Positions 62,869-64,000 of a stretch of 64,000 bases of DNA are shown here, piece after piece. Position numbers and translations under genes: made by a program. Origin of the DNA: Streptomyces violaceusniger (GTDB taxonomy: Bacteria > Actinomycetota > Actinomycetes > Streptomycetales > Streptomycetaceae). The stretch is from the NCBI GenBank assembly GCA_005405945.1, contig BJHW01000001.1, forward strand, positions 4,712,001-4,776,000. The letters are read 5' to 3'. Under the pieces are notes generated by a model. That model had not been told where the DNA came from, searched no databases, and worked only from the letters and a program-made list of their open reading frames with translations. Within the stretch, counting starts at the first letter, position 1; each line of letters begins with the position of its first letter.

Positions 62869-63246
62869 TCAAGCGCTCTGCGGGATGCGGCACACTTCAC
62901 CTCTGACCGTGCCGCCGGCCGCCGCGATGACGGCGTCGAGGCGGTCGCGGGTGGTGGCCAGATTGGCCATCTGGGCGTCGATGCGGTCGCGTTCCGCGGC
63001 CAGGCGGGCGATGTCGGCGGGGGTGGCGACGCCGGTGGACGTGCAGGGGAGGAATTCGCGGATGGTCTTGCTCGACAGGCCCGCCGCGTAGAGGCACTGG
63101 ATCCACAGGACGCGCTCGACCGCGGTCTCCGCGTAGTGGCGCTGACCGCTGGGGCTGCGTTCCGAGGTGAGCAGACCCTGCTCCTCGTAGTAGCGCAGCG
63201 CGCGCACGCTGACGCCGGTCCTGGCGGCGAGTTGGCCGATGCGCAC
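62869..63246 (-). CDS. MerR-family transcriptional regulator
   Basis: A 125-residue MerR regulator with winged HTH RIGQLAARTGVSVRALRYYE followed by QGLLTSERSPSGQRHYAETA, then a dimerisation helix and a short effector segment (TSTGVATPADIARL). It lacks the Cys cluster of metal sensors, apart from C85 and C119, so an organic effector is more likely. No adjacent target gene is evident: the neighbours are another regulator and a pseudogene. Confidence 0.9.
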   Translation of the reverse strand: MRIGQLAARTGVSVRALRYYEEQGLLTSERSPSGQRHYAETAVERVLWIQCLYAAGLSSKTIREFLPCTSTGVATPADIARLAAERDRIDAQMANLATTRDRLDAVIAAAGGTVRGEVCRIPQSA

Positions 63247-63282
63247 CGTGACTCCTCCTGGCTCTGACGTCAGGGATGCGCT

Positions 63283-63684
63283 TCAGCGTAGTCGAGGCGC
63301 GTGGGGGTCGGAGGCCGGTTGGGCAGGAGCCTCATCGGCCGCCGGCCTCCCGTCGCCGAGGGGGCCGTCGGCGTGTTTGCGCCGGTCCTCGTCCTCGACG
63401 AGCAGGGAGAGGAGCGAGGCCACGGGGAGCCCGGCCTCGGCGGGGTGGCGCAGGACCTTCCCCGGCTCGATGCGGTACGTGTTCGTACGCCCCTCACGGG
63501 TGTGGGACAGGTATCCGTCCTGCTCCAGGTCACCGATGATCTTCTGGACGGCACGCTCCGTCAGCCTGCAGTGCGCGGCGATGTCGCGGATCCGAACGTT
63601 CGGATCGTCGGCGATCGCGGCCAGCACGCGGGCATGGTTGGTCAAGAACGTCCATCCAGTGTGCGATTCAGGCACTCCTCCCAT
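63283..63684 (-). CDS. Winged-helix (MarR/ArsR-like) regulator
   Basis: From ATG 63684 (MGGVPESHTGWTFLTNHARV), 133 residues with one wHTH domain: IADDPNVRIRDIAAHCRLTE (recognition helix ERAVQKIIGDLEQDG) and wing SHTREGRTNTYRI. The C-terminal 50 residues are acidic and disordered. It diverges from a STAS-domain gene. The spacer holds TTGCCGAAGCAA, a small palindrome at about 63698-63709. A longer start at 63726 is possible. Confidence 0.82.
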   Translation of the reverse strand: MGGVPESHTGWTFLTNHARVLAAIADDPNVRIRDIAAHCRLTERAVQKIIGDLEQDGYLSHTREGRTNTYRIEPGKVLRHPAEAGLPVASLLSLLVEDEDRRKHADGPLGDGRPAADEAPAQPASDPHAPRLR

Positions 63685-63793
63685 GGCCACATGATATTGC
63701 CGAAGCAATAGCGCATCTGGAAACATGAATCAGACTTCGTGTATAGCGAGCAGGCGTGACGCCGGCGAGGCGACCCCGAGGGGAGACAGACAG

Positions 63794-64000
63794 GTGCACG
63801 CACGAGACGTCTCCGCGCCCGAGCCTGGACATCGCTCGCCGTATCGGCCCGTGATCGGCACGGCACCGGAGACACCGGACGGCTCGACGCCACCGAGCCC
63901 CTCGTCCCTCCTCCTCACCGACAGCTACTCGGAGGGCCCCCGGAAGGTTGTCGTGGTCAACGGGGAGGTGGACTACGAGACCGCCCCCGTCATGTCCGCC
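63794..64000 (+). CDS. STAS-domain (anti-sigma factor antagonist) protein, 3' end outside window
   Basis: The frame opens at GTG 63794, with GGGGAGA 8-14 nt upstream, and stays open to the window edge (69 codons). A Ser/Pro-rich leader precedes VVVVNGEVDYETAPVMSA, the start of an STAS fold as in SpoIIAA/RsbV-type anti-anti-sigma factors, which bind an anti-sigma kinase. The phosphorylatable Ser region lies beyond the window. It is divergent from the wHTH regulator. Confidence 0.75.
   Translation, partial: MHARDVSAPEPGHRSPYRPVIGTAPETPDGSTPPSPSSLLLTDSYSEGPRKVVVVNGEVDYETAPVMSA

Overview
This is about 64 kb of high-GC actinobacterial chromosome, almost certainly Streptomyces. The sequence itself shows very high third-position GC, many ATGA start/stop overlaps, GTG starts and Streptomyces-type intergenic palindromes. 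It also contains an AdpA gene with a TTA codon followed by orn and tRNA-His(GTG). From memory, the right third (about 42.4-62.2 kb) follows the Streptomyces coelicolor order SCO2774-SCO2794: acyl-CoA dehydrogenase, TetR regulator, accD1-accA1-hmgL-acdH, hexosaminidase, glmS, adpA, orn. The left half is more strain-specific.

Left to right. 1-8.6 kb: a leftward eight-gene carbohydrate uptake and processing operon (Gfo/Idh/MocA oxidoreductase, DUF6807/PmoA-like protein, cupin, ABC importer, YesL-like DUF624, Tat-exported protein). It diverges from its probable LacI repressor, with a palindrome between them. 8.7-11.5 kb: a VOC protein, ferredoxin and FAH-family hydrolase operon diverging from a LysR regulator. 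11.5-19.6 kb: a MarR-GNAT fusion, an ECF sigma factor with a CU044_5270-type membrane partner, a SAM methyltransferase, a TIM-barrel isomerase, an EamA exporter and a LysR regulator. 20-25.7 kb: a macrolide glycosyltransferase with an AT-rich leader, a GH3 enzyme and an S37 peptidase. 26-38 kb: a fused ABC exporter, an XRE regulator/methionine aminopeptidase pair, an AraC regulator, a two-component system, an acyltransferase and an alpha/beta hydrolase. 38-42 kb: an ArsR/SRPBCC operon, a cold-shock gene behind an attenuator-like leader, and a DEAD-box helicase. 42-51.5 kb: acyl-CoA and leucine catabolism (TesB, acyl-CoA dehydrogenases, methylcrotonyl-CoA carboxylase, HMG-CoA lyase) under a TetR repressor. 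52.4-57.5 kb: amino-sugar metabolism (GH20, GlmS). 58-64 kb: universal stress protein, adpA, orn, tRNA-His, MerR and wHTH regulators, and the start of a STAS gene.

Two things stand out. First, seven otherwise well-conserved genes each lack exactly one base in or beside a short, mostly G/C run. This looks more like systematic base undercalling than seven real pseudogenes. Second, the 0.9 kb between acdH and the hexosaminidase, where I recall the desferrioxamine genes (desEFABCD) sitting in S. coelicolor, holds no gene. It is filled with a 19-bp/57-bp tandem repeat and dispersed palindromes. I found no CRISPR array, insertion sequence, transposase or polyketide/NRPS genes.
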